A DNA stretch of 64,000 nucleotides. Origin: Megaustenia siamemsis (taxonomy: Eukaryota; Mollusca; Gastropoda; Stylommatophora; Ariophantidae). Where the stretch lies: contig JAVIAB010000051.1 of the NCBI GenBank assembly GCA_032433765.1, positions 152,321,276 to 152,385,275 on the forward strand. Direction: 5' to 3'. Below the pieces are notes generated by a model. That model ran no database searches, was not told the DNA's origin, and was given only the letters and a program-made list of their open reading frames with translations. The position numbers and the translations under genes are program-made. How positions within the stretch are numbered: position 1 is the first letter of the stretch; each line of letters begins with the position of its first letter. This document shows, in pieces, positions 1 to 11,064 of the stretch.

Positions 1-419
1 TCCATATTCTTCTATCTACAGTGCATCGTATCAGTTCTGTTGTTGAATGTTTTCCATGCCATGACACCAAGCTATCCAGTATTTTCTCTCTTTGTCGCCC
101 GCGATCTCCCTTTCCTTGTATTTTGCCAGTTGTAACCATGTATTCCAACATTCCTCTTCTCATGATGTGCCCGAAAAATGTTGATTGTTTCTTTCTGATA
201 TTTTTTAGGAGCTGCCTTTTTGTGTTGGCCCCTTTGAGAATTTCCTCATTGGTCTTTTTAGCTGTCCAGGGAACTTTCAACATTCTTCTAAGAAATCCCA
301 TCTCAGTGGTCTCTAATCGTTTTTTCATTTGTTTGTCTACTGTCCATGATTCGCTTCCATGTGTCAGAATTGGTTCTATATAGCACCGATAAACTCTCTG
401 TCTCACTTCTATTGACATA
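1..419 (-). pseudogene. LINE fragment, family A (RT C-terminal end), cut by the window start
   Basis: Read on the - strand this is the 3' coding end of a non-LTR retrotransposon. It matches, codon by codon with changes, the + strand copy at about 2296-2720: the YRTNS.TW/LWKRIMDSRQTNEKTIR stretch, the VESSLDS stretch, and the R-rich TRKGRSRATKREKTG stretch. Stops and frame changes break it, so it cannot make protein. The + strand open frame at 21-383 is only its antisense shadow. It ends at the SINE beginning at 420. The two family A copies at 1-419 and 1803-2781 face opposite ways. Clade is uncertain; an RTE-like element is possible. Confidence 0.75.
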
Positions 420-657
420 GGTGTCACGCCAAGTGGCGTATAGGGAATATGGTGTTAGTGACCGTACATTTTACAGACCTTCAGGTAATTTTTGGGGTAA
501 GGTGGTCGGTATTACGCCCGTGCTGCTTTACTTTCCTAGAAAAAAAATCCAGTACCCATTTAAGGCTGGGTGAACCTGGAAACCGTCGGTTGGGATGGAA
601 CCGGACCGCTTGTCTTTTGTAGTCCAGTTCACTAACCACTGAGCTATGGCGGCTCCC
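420..657 (-). mobile_element. tRNA-derived SINE, copy 1
   Basis: On the - strand it begins at 657 with a tRNA-like head: GGAGCCGCCATAGCTCAGTG (A-box region), a tract matching the ACTGGACTACAAA of the other copies, and a B-box-like stretch near 590-600. The body continues through GGGTACT, a GGCGTAATACCGACC block and the 3' hairpin region (GTCACTAACACC then CGCCACTTGGCGTGAC) ending at 420. Four other copies in this window share the same order of blocks: 13166-13401, 27873-28122, 42506-42745, and the split copy around the mariner. It abuts LINE family A. Confidence 0.85.
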
Positions 658-1189
658 ATAATATATATACAATGACATTATTTTAGATATAATTTGGAAT
701 ACGCAACCAGGTACATAATGGATAAGGATAGTATAAATACAAGATAATGTAGATAGATGATAATGTAAATAGCTATACAGTATAAATAGAAATATATTAT
801 AATATATAGGAAAAATCTAATTAAAGATAATAAAAAAATAGATGATAATATAAATAGATGATAATATAAATAGAGAGATATATAAATAAAAGAAAATATA
901 AATAATATGAACGATAAATAAATAGAAGATAATATAAAAGAAAATAATGTAAGATAATATAAACAGAAAGATGATATAAATAATAGATAATATAATTAGA
1001 GGATAATGTAAGATAATATAATAGAAAAATATAATAAATGGAAAATAATGTACATGGAATATAATATACATGGAAGATAATGTAAATAGGAAGTAATATA
1101 AATGAAAGAGAGTATAAATAGAAAGGTAATATATAAACTTACTTGTCGTAGCCAAACACTGAGGGTCAAAATTTGGTTCTTCTCATCCT
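658..1189. repeat. AT-rich degenerate repeat, no gene
   Basis: After about 120 bases of AT-rich unique sequence, roughly 780-1140 is a degenerate array of short GATAATATAAATAGA-like words on the + strand. Open frames on the - strand here are Tyr/Ile/Phe-rich low complexity and are not credible proteins. 1141-1189 is a short unique joint before the next array. Confidence 0.7.
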
Positions 1190-1650
1190 GTAAAGAAAGA
1201 ATTGTAAAGGAGTGAACTCTCATCGTTAATAACTATTTATGTAAAGAAAGAATTGTAAAGGAGTGAACTCTCATCGTTAATAACTATTTATGTAAAGAAA
1301 GAATTGTAAAGGAGTGAACTCTCATCGTTAATAACTATTTATGTAAAGAAAGAATTGTAAAGGAGTGAACTCTCACCGTTAATAACAATTAATGTAAAGA
1401 AAGAATTGAAAAGGAGTGAACTCTCATCGTTAATAACGATTAATGTAAAGAAAGGATTGTAAAGGAGTGAACTCTCATCGTTAATAACTATTTATGTAAA
1501 GAAAGAATTGTAAAGGAGTGAACTCTCACCGTTATTAACAATTAATGTACAGAAAGAATTGAAAAGGAGTGAACTCTCATCGTTAATAACGATTAATGTA
1601 AAGAAAGAATTGTAAAGGAGTGATCTCTCATCGTTGATGATAAGGAATGA
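1190..1650. repeat. 51-bp tandem repeat, about 9 copies
   Basis: Units start with GTAAAGAAAGAATTGTAAAG and recur exactly every 51 bases, at 1190, 1241, 1292, 1343, 1394, 1445, 1496, 1547 and 1598. Each continues with GGAGTGAACTCTCATCGTTA and a variable AT-rich end. Two subtypes alternate in the middle: ACTATTTAT versus ACRATTAAT at the unit end, and TTGTAAAGG versus TTGAAAAGG. The last unit decays at about 1640. The - strand frame at 1492-1683 is a by-product because 51 is a multiple of 3. Confidence 0.95.
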
Positions 1651-1802
1651 AAGGAATTGAGGTTTAGGGCTGAAAGCTTGCACAAAGAGCTGCTCTTGTT
1701 TGGGTGTTCTTCTAGGCGATGCTGCCTGTATGTTTTATCTGTTATATAGTTATTGTGTCAATTAAACATTGATGGCCAGGATCTCCGAATCATAAAAAAA
1801 AC

Positions 1803-2781
1803 ATGTACTGGCAACAAACAGCAGCTATAAGAATTAACAACCAAACAGGACAATTTCAATTTATAAAACAAGGAGTCAGACAAAGCTGTGTTCTGTCGCC
1901 GGATTTGTTTTCACTTTACAGCGAACATATTATGAGATCAATAGTAGACACAAAAGGAATTGAAGTCAACGGTCAAAACATAAATAATTTACGATATGCG
2001 GATGACACAGTCTTAATAGCAGAGACAGAGAATGAGCTACAAGAAATGATAGATATAATAGTAAAAGAAAGCAACAAGAAAGGTCTCAGTCTGAATAGTA
2101 AGAAAACAGAAGTAATGGTTATATCGAAGAAACAATCACCACCATCATGCAGCATAAAAATAAACGAGACAAATCTGAAACAAGTGCAACGTTTCAAATA
2201 CTTGGGCACAATAATAACATCAGATGGGAGATGCACCACAGAAATAAAAAGCAGAATAGCTCAGGCCAAAATAGCATTTCAGAAAATGAAAAATATCTTA
2301 TGCAACAAATCTATGTCAATAAAAATGAGAAAGAGAGTTGGTCGGTGCTATATAGAACCAATTCTGACCTATGGAAGCGAATTATGGATAGTAGACAAAC
2401 AAATGAAAAGACGATTAGAGGCCACAGAGATGGGATTTCTCAGAAGAATGTTGAAAGTTCACTGGACAGCTAAAAAGACCAATAAGAAAGTTCTCAAAGA
2501 GGCCAACACAAAAAGGGAGCTCTTAAAAAAAACATCAGAAAGAAGCAATCAACATTTTTTGGGCACATCATGAGAAGGAAAGTTGGAATACTTGGTTACA
2601 ACTGGCAAAATAAAAAGAAAGAGAGATCGCGGGCGACAAAGAGAGAAAACACTGGATAGCTTGGTGTCATGGCATGGAAAACAGTCAACAACAGAACTCA
2701 TACGATGCACTGTGGATAGAAGATTGTGGAAAGACATGATCGCCAACGCCAACAGGTACGGCACATGATGATGATGATGAT
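1803..2781 (+). pseudogene. LINE family A reverse transcriptase, 5'-truncated, with a (GAT)n tail
   Basis: The open frame at 1803-2573 (256 codons) covers the middle and C-terminal parts of a non-LTR reverse transcriptase. VRQSCVLSPDLFSLYSE (residues 25-41) is the palm region before the active site. YADD at residues 65-68 is the catalytic motif, and FKYLG at 131-135 opens the thumb region. A stop at 2571-2573 marks a frame change; the C-terminal coding continues at 2583-2768 (TTGKIKRKRDRGRQREK). The reading frame then ends in GATGATGATGATGAT at 2766-2781, a tail shared with other family A copies. N-terminal endonuclease and motif A are absent, as expected of a 5'-truncated insertion. The ATG at 1803 is not a real start. 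The 47-bp array begins immediately downstream. Confidence 0.88.
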
Positions 2782-2782
2782 A

Positions 2783-3340
2783 TGTGTGAACTGACATATT
2801 TGTCGTGCGTGGAAGATATCTCTGTTGTGTGAGAACTGACACACTTGTCGTGTGTGGAAAATGTCTCTGTTGTTGTTGTGTGGGAACTGTCACACTCGTC
2901 GTGTGTAGATGTCTCTGGTGCTGTTGTGCGGGAACCTACACACATGTGTGTTGCTGTCTCTGTTGTTGTTGTGTGGGAACTGATATATTTGTCGTGTGTA
3001 GATGTCTCTGTTGTTGTGTGTGGGAACTGATACACTTGTGTGTAGATGTCTCTGTTGTTGTTGTGTGGGAACTGACACACTTGTGTGTGGAAAATGTCTC
3101 TGTTGTTGGTGTGTGGGAACTGTCACACTTGTCGTGTGTAGATGTCCCAGTTATTGTTGTGTGGGAACGATCACACTTGTCGTGTGTAGATGTCTCTGTT
3201 GTTGTTGTGTGGGAACTGTCACACATGTGTGTAGATGTCTCTGTTGTTGTGTAGGAACTGACACACTTGTGTGTGAATTGTCACACTTATTTTGAGTATA
3301 AGCTGTCTGTCTTGTTGTTTTGTGGGAACTGATCAAGTTT
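2783..3340. repeat. about 47-bp tandem repeat, about 11 copies
   Basis: The word TGTGGGAACTGWCACACTTG returns at about 2830, 2882, 2930, 2976, 3023, 3067, 3115, 3162, 3211, 3252 and 3325, so the spacing is 41-52 bases with one 73-base gap. Between these sit GTGTGTAGATGTCTCTG and GTTGTTGTTG. It begins directly at the (GAT)n tail of the LINE copy. The Cys/Val-rich and His/Thr-rich frames on both strands are by-products. Confidence 0.92.
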
Positions 3341-3825
3341 GCCACAATTAGATGCAAAACATATGGGAGAGACTCTAAAGCTAGACGAGTATACCGAGTT
3401 CATTGTAGAAATTGGTCATTATTACAGGAGGCTAATCTTTATCATGAGCTCGACATTGTAACTGAACAAACGGTTGCTGTATTCTGTAGAGGGTTAGGTC
3501 GCAGATAACATTATTCGATTCAAGAGAAGACTAGTTTCTACAGTTTGAGTCAAGATTAAAAGAGATTGTTTTGGAGATAATTTTTTAAAAATATTTTGTG
3601 TAATAAACTTAGAAGGTATCTCTGAAAAGAACAGAAGTTAGATGGCAGTGTATGAAATGTTGTCATAGCCAAAGCAGTTGCACTGATTTTTTGATAGTTC
3701 CTGGAAAGTGTTAAACCATCGTCTGTTGCTTTAGGCACTATAAAAGCATCCACTAACGCTGTAGAGTTTTATAGATGCCCTTAAGAGGTTTCTGGTGTAC
3801 AATAAGAGACTTTTATAAAGCAAGC
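3341..3825. other. no recognisable feature
   Basis: Unique AT-rich sequence. The longest frames are under 70 codons and show no family I recognise. No RNA gene was seen. Confidence 0.5.
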
Positions 3826-4335
3826 AAGATATTTAAGCATATGGGTATGTGAAGTATGTAAGATATTCAACCTTATGGGTATGTGAAGTATGTAAGATAT
3901 TTAACCTTATGGGTATGTGAAGTATGTAATATATTTAACAATATGGGTATGTGAAGTGTGTAAGATAGTTAAGCATATGGGTATGTGAAGTATGTATTAT
4001 ATTTAACCATATGGGTATGTGAAGTATGTAAGATATTTAACCATATGGGTATATGAATTGGGTAATATATTTAACCATATGGGTTTATGAAGTATGTAAG
4101 ATATTTAACCATATGGGTTTATGAAGTATGTAAGATATTTAACCATATGGATATATGAAGTATGTATGATATTTAACCCTATGGGTATATGAAGTATGTA
4201 AGATATTTAACCGTATGGGTATGTGAAGTATGTAAGATATTTAACCTTATGGGTATGTGAAGTATGTAAGATATTTAACCATATGAGTATATGAAGTATG
4301 TAAGATATTTAACCTTATGGGTATGTGAAGTTTGT
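3826..4335. repeat. 34-bp tandem repeat, about 15 copies
   Basis: The unit starts AAGATATTTAACCATATGGG and continues TATGTGAAGTATGT. The starts at 3826 and 3860 fix a 34-base period. Variation is mostly single bases (CATATG/CTTATG, GTATGTG/GTATATG/GTTTATG). It ends at GAAGTTTGTTAATAAACTC near 4335. Confidence 0.95.
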
Positions 4336-4699
4336 TAATAAACTCTTGCCACGTACTCAAGACTGTGACTTGGAGTCATCAAATGAAGTGTTAAGGATAG
4401 GTATTATTGTGAAATTGAACATTACAGTGTGTGTGCCGTGCTGTATAATCTCTCACGTTATCTTCATAACTGCAACACGGTGTTTGGTGATTAAGGGCTC
4501 TTGCCATTGGATTTATAATAGAGAGGTTGGATAATAGAAATGAAACATTCAAGTCAGCATAGACGGTTGTCTGTGGTCAAGGGCAGGTATAAGAACGTTG
4601 TCGTGTCTCATTCGATTTTAGGGAGGAAAACGCGCCTCGTGAAAGCCAGGAAATATACATTCCGGTTAAAGCGAGCATTTATTTATTTTATGGACGTGT
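4336..4699. other. no recognisable feature
   Basis: Unique sequence between two arrays. Two small + strand frames (4325-4534 and 4540-4773) resemble no family I know; the second runs into the next array. Not called as genes. Confidence 0.45.
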
Positions 4700-6048
4700 C
4701 AAAACAGTTTCAAGAACACATCCATTTCATGGACAAGGAAAAAAACAGTTTCAAGAACACATCCATTTCATAAACAAGTAAAAAAAAACAGTTTAAAGAA
4801 CACATCCATTTCATGGACAAGGAAAAACAGTTTCAAGAACACATCCATTTCATGGACAAGGAAAAACAGTTTCAAGAACACATCCATTTCATAGACAAGT
4901 AAAAAACAGTTTCAAGGACATAACCATTTCATAAACAAGTAAAAAAACAGTTTCAAGAACACATCCATTTCATGGACAAGGAAAAACAGTTTCAAGAACA
5001 CATCCATTTCATAGACAAGTAAAAAAAACAGTTTCAAGAACACATCCATTTCATGGACAAGGAAAAACAGTTTCAAGAACACATCCATTTCATGGACAAG
5101 GAAAAACAGTTTCAAGAACACATCCATTTCATGGACAAGGAAAAACAGTTTCAAGAACACATCCATTTCATAGACAAGTAAAAAACAGTTTCAAGGACAT
5201 AACCATTTCATAAACAAGTAAAAAAAACAGTTTAAAGAACACATCCATTTCATAGACAAGTAAAAAACAGTTTCAAGAACATAACCATTTCATAGACAAG
5301 TAAAAGACAGTTTCAAGAACATAACCATTTCATAGACAAGTAAAAAACAGTTTCAACAACATAACCATTTCATAGACAAGTAAAAAACAGTTTCAACAAC
5401 ATAACCATTTCATAGACAAGTAAAAAAAACAGTTTCAACAACATAACCATTTCATAGACAAGTAAAAAAACAGTTTCAACAACATAACCATTTCATAGAC
5501 AAGTAAAAAAACAGTTTCAACAACATAACCATTTCATAGACAAGTAAAAAACAGTTTCAACAACATAACCATTTCATAGACAAGTAAAAACAGTTTCAAC
5601 AACATAACCATTTCATAGACAAGTAAAAAAACAGTTTCAACAACATAACCATTTCATAGACAAGTAAAAAAACAGTTTCAACAACATAACCATTTCATAG
5701 ACAAGTAAAAAACAGTTTCAACAACATAACCATTTCATAGACAAGTAAAAAAACAGTTTCAACAACATAACCATTTCATAGACAAGTAAAAAAAAACAGT
5801 TTCAACAACATAACCATTTCATAGACAAGTAAAAAAACAGTTTCAACAACATAACCATTTCATAGACAAGTAAAAAACAGTTTCAACAACATAACCATTT
5901 CATAGACAAGTAAAAAACAGTTTCAACAACATAACCATTTCATAGACAAGTAAAAAAACAGTTTCAACAACATAACCATTTCATAGACAAGTAAAAAAAC
6001 AGTTTCAACAACATAACCATTTCATAGACAAGTAAAAAACAGTTTCAA
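4700..6048. repeat. 39/40-bp tandem repeat, about 34 copies, two subfamilies
   Basis: All units contain CAGTTTCAA, CATTTCAT and GACAAG. The left part (about 4700-5260) mostly uses GAACACATCCATTTCATGGA with GGAAAAACAG. The right part (about 5260-6048) uses CAACATAACCATTTCATAGA with GTAAAAAACAG. The two types interleave at 4900-5330, and poly-A length varies from 5 to 9. The - strand frame at 4912-5166 reads MDVFLKLFFLVHE repeatedly because units there are 39 bases. Confidence 0.95.
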
Positions 6049-6239
6049 GAACTACGTCAAGAACTTTCGAGAATTTAAATTAATATCAATAATTACGATA
6101 TGGAGTCCTGAAGAAATAATGAAATGTAAGAAGAAAACATCAAAGATAAAAATAGAGGGTACTTTGTTTTAGTAAGAACTTTATTAGCTGTAACGATAGT
6201 ACAAAAAGGTCATATTTCTAAAAAAAAAAAAAAAATCAT
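6049..6239. other. unique sequence with an A-run
   Basis: About 170 bases of AT-rich unique DNA, then an A-run at 6221-6235 just before the GA microsatellite. This could be the tail of an unrecognised retroelement, but nothing upstream supports it. Confidence 0.4.
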
Positions 6240-6240
6240 T

Positions 6241-6242
<2 letters not shown>

Positions 6243-6298
<56 letters not shown>
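6243..6298. repeat. (AG)n microsatellite, about 28 copies
   Basis: Uninterrupted AG dinucleotides for about 56 bases, ending at GCACGTGC. Confidence 0.98.
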
Positions 6299-6299
<1 letters not shown>

Positions 6300-6969
6300 A
6301 CGTGCTTTCTACCGTTCGGATGAGTAGCACATGTGACCATGACCAAAGTTTGTGAGACCAGATTTTTTCGGCAACGCCTGTTTAATCTTTTCTTGGTGCG
6401 TCTTTCCATCACCGCTCTTGGCTCGCTCATCTCTGATCTGCCTATCCTACTGTTCTGAAACAATATTGTGACGGGGATAGAAGGTAGCTAGTTCTAGCTG
6501 CTCTTACTTTTATCCTTGTTCTGTCTTATCTTTATATTTATAACATGGTTTACCCTTTCCTTTATATCTATTTCTCTGAAAGGTGCCAATGAACGCTCAC
6601 CATCGCATTTTGATCTGAACAACACGACAGAGCTCTGAACATGTTTCTTTTCATTCAGAGTTAGCGAAAACAGCCGTCCTTGCCATCTGTGATACATGTT
6701 ATCAATGACTCATGCATGTACAACACACTTCAGTGTGCTGGATCGTAGTCTCAACATATTAATTACAGCTGTGCTAGAATATAACCTTGAGCGCGTGACA
6801 CCAGCTTTTGAATAATCAAGAAATGTGGGGTTTTCAGGTCATTGAAATATTGTCAATGCATTATGTTGTACAAAGGTTTCGAACTTATAATTTATTACTT
6901 AAATACCACGGACGTATAACATGTATAATCAATCAAATACACGTATTATCATTTGTAAAAAAAGTTGGT
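6299..6969. other. no recognisable feature
   Basis: Unique sequence. Small - strand frames at 6236-6463 and 6494-6697 show no recognisable domain. Confidence 0.45.
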
Positions 6970-7520
6970 GTGTGAAGAATGTTGGAGTATGAATGATGTC
7001 AAAGTGTGAAGGATGTCGTTGTGTGAAGAATGCTCGTGTGTGAAGGATGTCGTTGTGTGAAGAATGCTCGTGTGTGAAGGATGTCGTTGTGTGAAGAATG
7101 CTCGTGTGTGAAGGATGTCGTTGCGTGAAGAATGCTCGTGTGTGAAGGATGTCGTTGTGTGAAGAATGCTCGTGTGTGAAGGATGTCGTTGCGTGAAGAA
7201 TGCTCGTGTGTGAAGGATGTCGTTGTGTGAAGAATGTTCAAATATTAATGATGTCCATGTTGTGAAGGATGTTCAAGTATGGATGATGTCTATGTGTGGA
7301 TGATGTTCATATATGAATGATGTCCTCGTGTGAAGGATGTCGTTGTGTGAAAGATGTCCATGTGGAAGGATATTCGTTTGTAAAGGATGTTGTTGTATGA
7401 AGGATGTCATTGTGTGAAGGATGTTCGTGTGTGAAGGATGTCGTTGTATGAAGGATGTCGTTGTGTGAAAGATGTTCGTGTGTGAAGGATGTCGTTGTGT
7501 AAAGGATGTTCATGTTTGAA
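6970..7520. repeat. 17/34-bp tandem repeat
   Basis: The basic word is GTGTGAAGGATGTCGTT (17 bases). In 7000-7230 it alternates with GTGTGAAGAATGCTCGT, giving a 34-base dimer repeated about 7 times. From about 7240 to 7520 the units are more diverged (GATGTTCATATATGAAT and similar). The - strand His/Thr/Ser frames are by-products. Confidence 0.93.
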
Positions 7521-7719
7521 GAATGTGAAGGAGAACAGTATTAGTGTTCATGATGTTTCTGTAACTGCGATCTACAGTTGAAAGTATAAAGACAATCTCA
7601 CAAAAACTAAAATACAAGACAATCATACATAAAACAGAATATTCATAAACAAGGAATCATAAATGACTATATAGAAAGTCTTCGTTTAAAACAAAATCCT
7701 ATTGTTAGGACACGGAACA
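7521..7719. other. no recognisable feature
   Basis: Unique AT-rich spacer between two arrays. Confidence 0.4.
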
Positions 7720-8265
7720 ATGCAAATGTAGGACTGGCATCAACCAATCAGAAATTAGGACTGTCATCAACCAAACGAAATTTAAGACTGGTCCAACCAA
7801 ACGGAATTTAGGAATGGCACCAAACAAACGAAATTTAAGACTGGTATCAATCAAACGAAATGTAAGACTGGCACCAAACAAATGAAATTTAGGACTGGCA
7901 CCAAACAAATGAAATTTAAAGCTGGCACCAAACAAATGAAATTTAAGGCTGGCACCAAACAAATGAAATTTAGGACTGGCACCAAACAAATGAAATTTAA
8001 GGCTGGCACCAAACAAATGAAATTTAGGACTAGCACCAAACAAATGAAATTTAAGACTGGCATCAAGCAAATGAAATTTAGGATCGGCACCAAACAAATG
8101 AAATTTAGGACTGGCACCAAACAAATGAAATTTAAGGCCGGCATCAAGCAAACGAAATTTAGGATCGGCACCAAGCAAACACAATTTAGGACAGCCACAT
8201 AGCAAACGAATGTTAGGACTGGACCCAAACAAATGAAATTTAGGACTGGCATCAACCAAACGAAA
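7720..8265. repeat. 27-bp tandem repeat, about 20 copies
   Basis: The unit is AAATTTAGGACTGGCACCAA followed by ACAAATG. Units at both ends are more diverged (CATCAACCAAACG) than the middle (CACCAAACAAATG). Because 27 is a multiple of 3, both strands stay open (7705-8259 -, 7851-8312 -, 7882-8202 +). Opposite-strand openness of this kind points to a repeat, not a gene. Confidence 0.95.
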
Positions 8266-8940
8266 TCTTTGAACTTAACAACAGTGCTGATCAAGAGTGC
8301 CGTTGCACCCAAAAACTGTGAGTTAGTAGACCTTACTATGAGGTCAAATACTTCCTACCAATAAGGCACACGATGATGCTGGACAGCCTCACATACGATC
8401 AGTTATGTAGTAAATATAGTCAATGGAAAATGCAGTCGAATTCACAAAACAGAACTGATCTCCGGGGAGTAAGCGATGGCGGCTGATACCCCCCACAGAC
8501 CGACGCGATGAGGACAGCTATAAGGAACTAGCAGCAAGCAATAAACATTTATTTAGCCTTGTGATCCCCAAGTCTCCGCACATGATAAATGGTAGAGACA
8601 AGGATTACGACCAAATCTGTTGGCTTTTATTTCCACTCATATTTCTATTTTTTACATCTCCTTGATTTATTTTTTGTTATCGTCCTCTTTCTTAAGATAT
8701 ATAACTTTTTTGACACTTTTACGTCTAATTTATTTGCAGGCGTAAGTGTTACAATATGAATAAGAAATTTCACTGTAAAATAGACAACACCATTTGGAGG
8801 TGTGGGAGGCCAGTGCTTTTCCTTGCTGTTAGTACCATCTATAAATTAATGAAACAGATACCTACTCTTTTTTTCAAACTAAAATCATATGATACTTTCA
8901 ACAAACTGATGAACATTTGTATATCCAAAGTTCTCAGTAA
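8266..8940. other. no recognisable feature
   Basis: Unique sequence. A 63-codon + frame at 8756-8947 has no recognisable domain. A short stretch at 8540-8555 (AAGGAACTAGCAGCAA) resembles part of the LINE family C 3' end at 13810, but it is too short to call. Confidence 0.4.
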
Positions 8941-9411
8941 ACGATGAAAACTTTAACTGTCCAACTCCTGTGTGATACTAGTGCTAACAACATATGGATG
9001 TGAAAGTTGGAAATCCACAAAGATATAGGAAAAAAAAAAAACAAATCTCTTCGCAGGATATCAAACATAAGCTGGACAGAATACATTTTTAAAAGAATAG
9101 ATAAGTGACGAATCAAAACAAAAATACGTGTCGAGCTTTATAAGAAGAAGGCGTTGGAAATACATCGGTCATGTGCTGAGAATGAATGAAGAAAGACTTC
9201 CCCGTCAGGTACTCGTGTGGAAACCGACTGGTGAAAGTTAAACAAGGCAGACCAAGAGAATCGCTATGCAGAACAATTAATAGGGAAGACCCAGCCATGG
9301 GACTAAGAAAATAACAAAGAACTATAAGAACTTGGAACAGATCATTAGTCGCGGAGAACAACTATTTCCGCCCTATGTGAAGTCCTCAGCTCGACAGGAA
9401 AAGGGATGGAT
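8941..9411 (+). pseudogene. LINE fragment, family C (RT C-terminal end)
   Basis: Conceptual + strand translation with frame changes gives the hallmarks of a non-LTR reverse-transcriptase C-terminus. NKSLRRIS.ISWTEYIFK lies near 9040-9090 and RRRRWKYIGHVLRMNEERLP near 9145-9200. RQTKRIAMQNN lies near 9245-9280, and a WNRSLVAENNY-like end near 9330-9365. Several stops and shifts show it is dead. The - strand frames at 8934-9116 and 9113-9361 are antisense shadows. A second fragment of the family lies at 13722-13892. Confidence 0.75.
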
Positions 9412-10740
9412 CGATTGGAGAACATCGAAATTGGATCGAACATGAGTCCACTTAGTCGCCAAGCCAGCGCGCATGCTTGTAGTTGTGCTGTCCAATCAAA
9501 ACATTTAGTTGATTGTTTCTTTATAGCAAGGACACTTATTTTTACTCTTAATCAGATTTGGGAAGTTGACGACCATGACACTTCAATAACGGCTAAAGAA
9601 GGTAAAATAGGAGGCTCAATAAACAAGTAAACGATGCAATTACAAAATGAGGCAACAGATAACAGCTCAGCAGAATGTACTAACAGTTCAAGAGATAAAT
9701 GTCGTTGGAGATACAATGTAGGCACCATTTCATGAAGTAACATCTGACTTCTTGAAACACATTTGTCTGATCATTGGAACGTACATTTACGTTCTTACGT
9801 CATGCTGCATGTTGTTATTTTGCAGTCGGGCTGTAGTATCTGTTTATTTCGGTTCTCCTGCTGTGAAACTGTGTCTTTCATATTTGATATTATCAAGAGA
9901 ACATAATTCTTTAGATGACTCTCAAGACATTCTTCTGCGTATATATTTTTTAAAACAAAAATATCAACACAGAGAAAAGTATACATTCCAACGATACTTC
10001 CTCTTGAATAACTAATTTAAAAAGTTTAAATAAAAAAGACAAAAATAAAAAAAAATAGAGGCAAGCTAACAGTGTGATATCTAATAGAAAATAATGATGA
10101 CGCCCACTTCCAGCCTTGACCTTATTCAGATGGTCAGATCAGCTCCAATGACCCGGATGTGCAAATCACAGCCCGGCTGAGGTTCTCTCCCCTCTCCTGA
10201 TACATCCAGCCATCAAACTGACTGCTGGATGGGAACAAACTGGAATATTATGCTGGGCAGTTCCACTTGCCGCACATCCGTCGCGCGGAGTAGTCCCTTG
10301 AGAAGAATGAAGCTGCAGACAATTGAAGAGCAGTAAAAGAGGCAGAGAGAAACCGAACGAGAGGCCACAATTTTCAACCGATTGCTTCTTTCACGGCTAG
10401 ATCGTGTTGTGGAACAGAGAAATCTCGTTACTTTTCATTAGCGACTTGGGCGCCGACCTCTCAGCCTAACCTGACAGAAAAGAAGTACTTTTGGGCAACC
10501 CTGAAGCGAGCAAAAGAGCTATTGAGAAGCAAGTGCCAACGCAGACGCCTATTGGAGGGAAAAGCTTGTGATGGCATTATTTGGAAATCTGTTAAATTTG
10601 TTATTTTAAGACGGGTCAGTTGATACTGGCTGCCGCACTGAGAAATCTTGTTAGCAGTCGTCTTTTCGAGTAGTCGTATGAATTATAGAATAATTCAACG
10701 GATAAATGTTGAAATTTGTAAGGAAATGAATAGAGAATAG
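9412..10740. other. no recognisable feature over 1.3 kb
   Basis: Unique sequence with small frames (for example 9752-10015 + and 9795-9986 -) that show no domain. The 10080-10560 part is more GC-rich than its surroundings and might be an old transposon remnant, but I found no motif to place it. Confidence 0.4.
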
Positions 10741-10757
10741 AAAAAAAAAAAAAAAAC
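10741..10757. repeat. A-run
   Basis: Seventeen or so consecutive A before unique sequence. No retroelement body is evident upstream. Confidence 0.8.
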
Positions 10758-11064
10758 AAAGATGAACTTGATGTGTGAGAGTCTTAGTTACCTGTGCAAT
10801 ATACGAAATGAACTTTTCAGTTAAACTCAGGAGGATTTACCTGTCTCAGGTATCTACTGCTTATATTGTTCAAAGTGTGATTACTTATCACACTCCTCCC
10901 TTCTCCTTTTCCTTTTCCACGTTTCCCTTCTCGTCTAAATCTTTCGTTCTTTCTCTTCAGTCGAGAGCTTCTACTAATGTCACTAGTTATCTCACCTCTC
11001 TCTTTGTCATTCGTGTCTTTCACTCGCCACCTCCATCATCTTCATCCCCTCTCTTTTCTTCATC

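Noticed and set aside
21..383. A 120-codon + strand gene
   Set aside because: It is the antisense of the LINE family A C-terminal coding region.
420..657. tRNA gene
   Set aside because: The tRNA-like head belongs to a SINE family repeated five times here, and the anticodon and acceptor arms cannot be formed cleanly.
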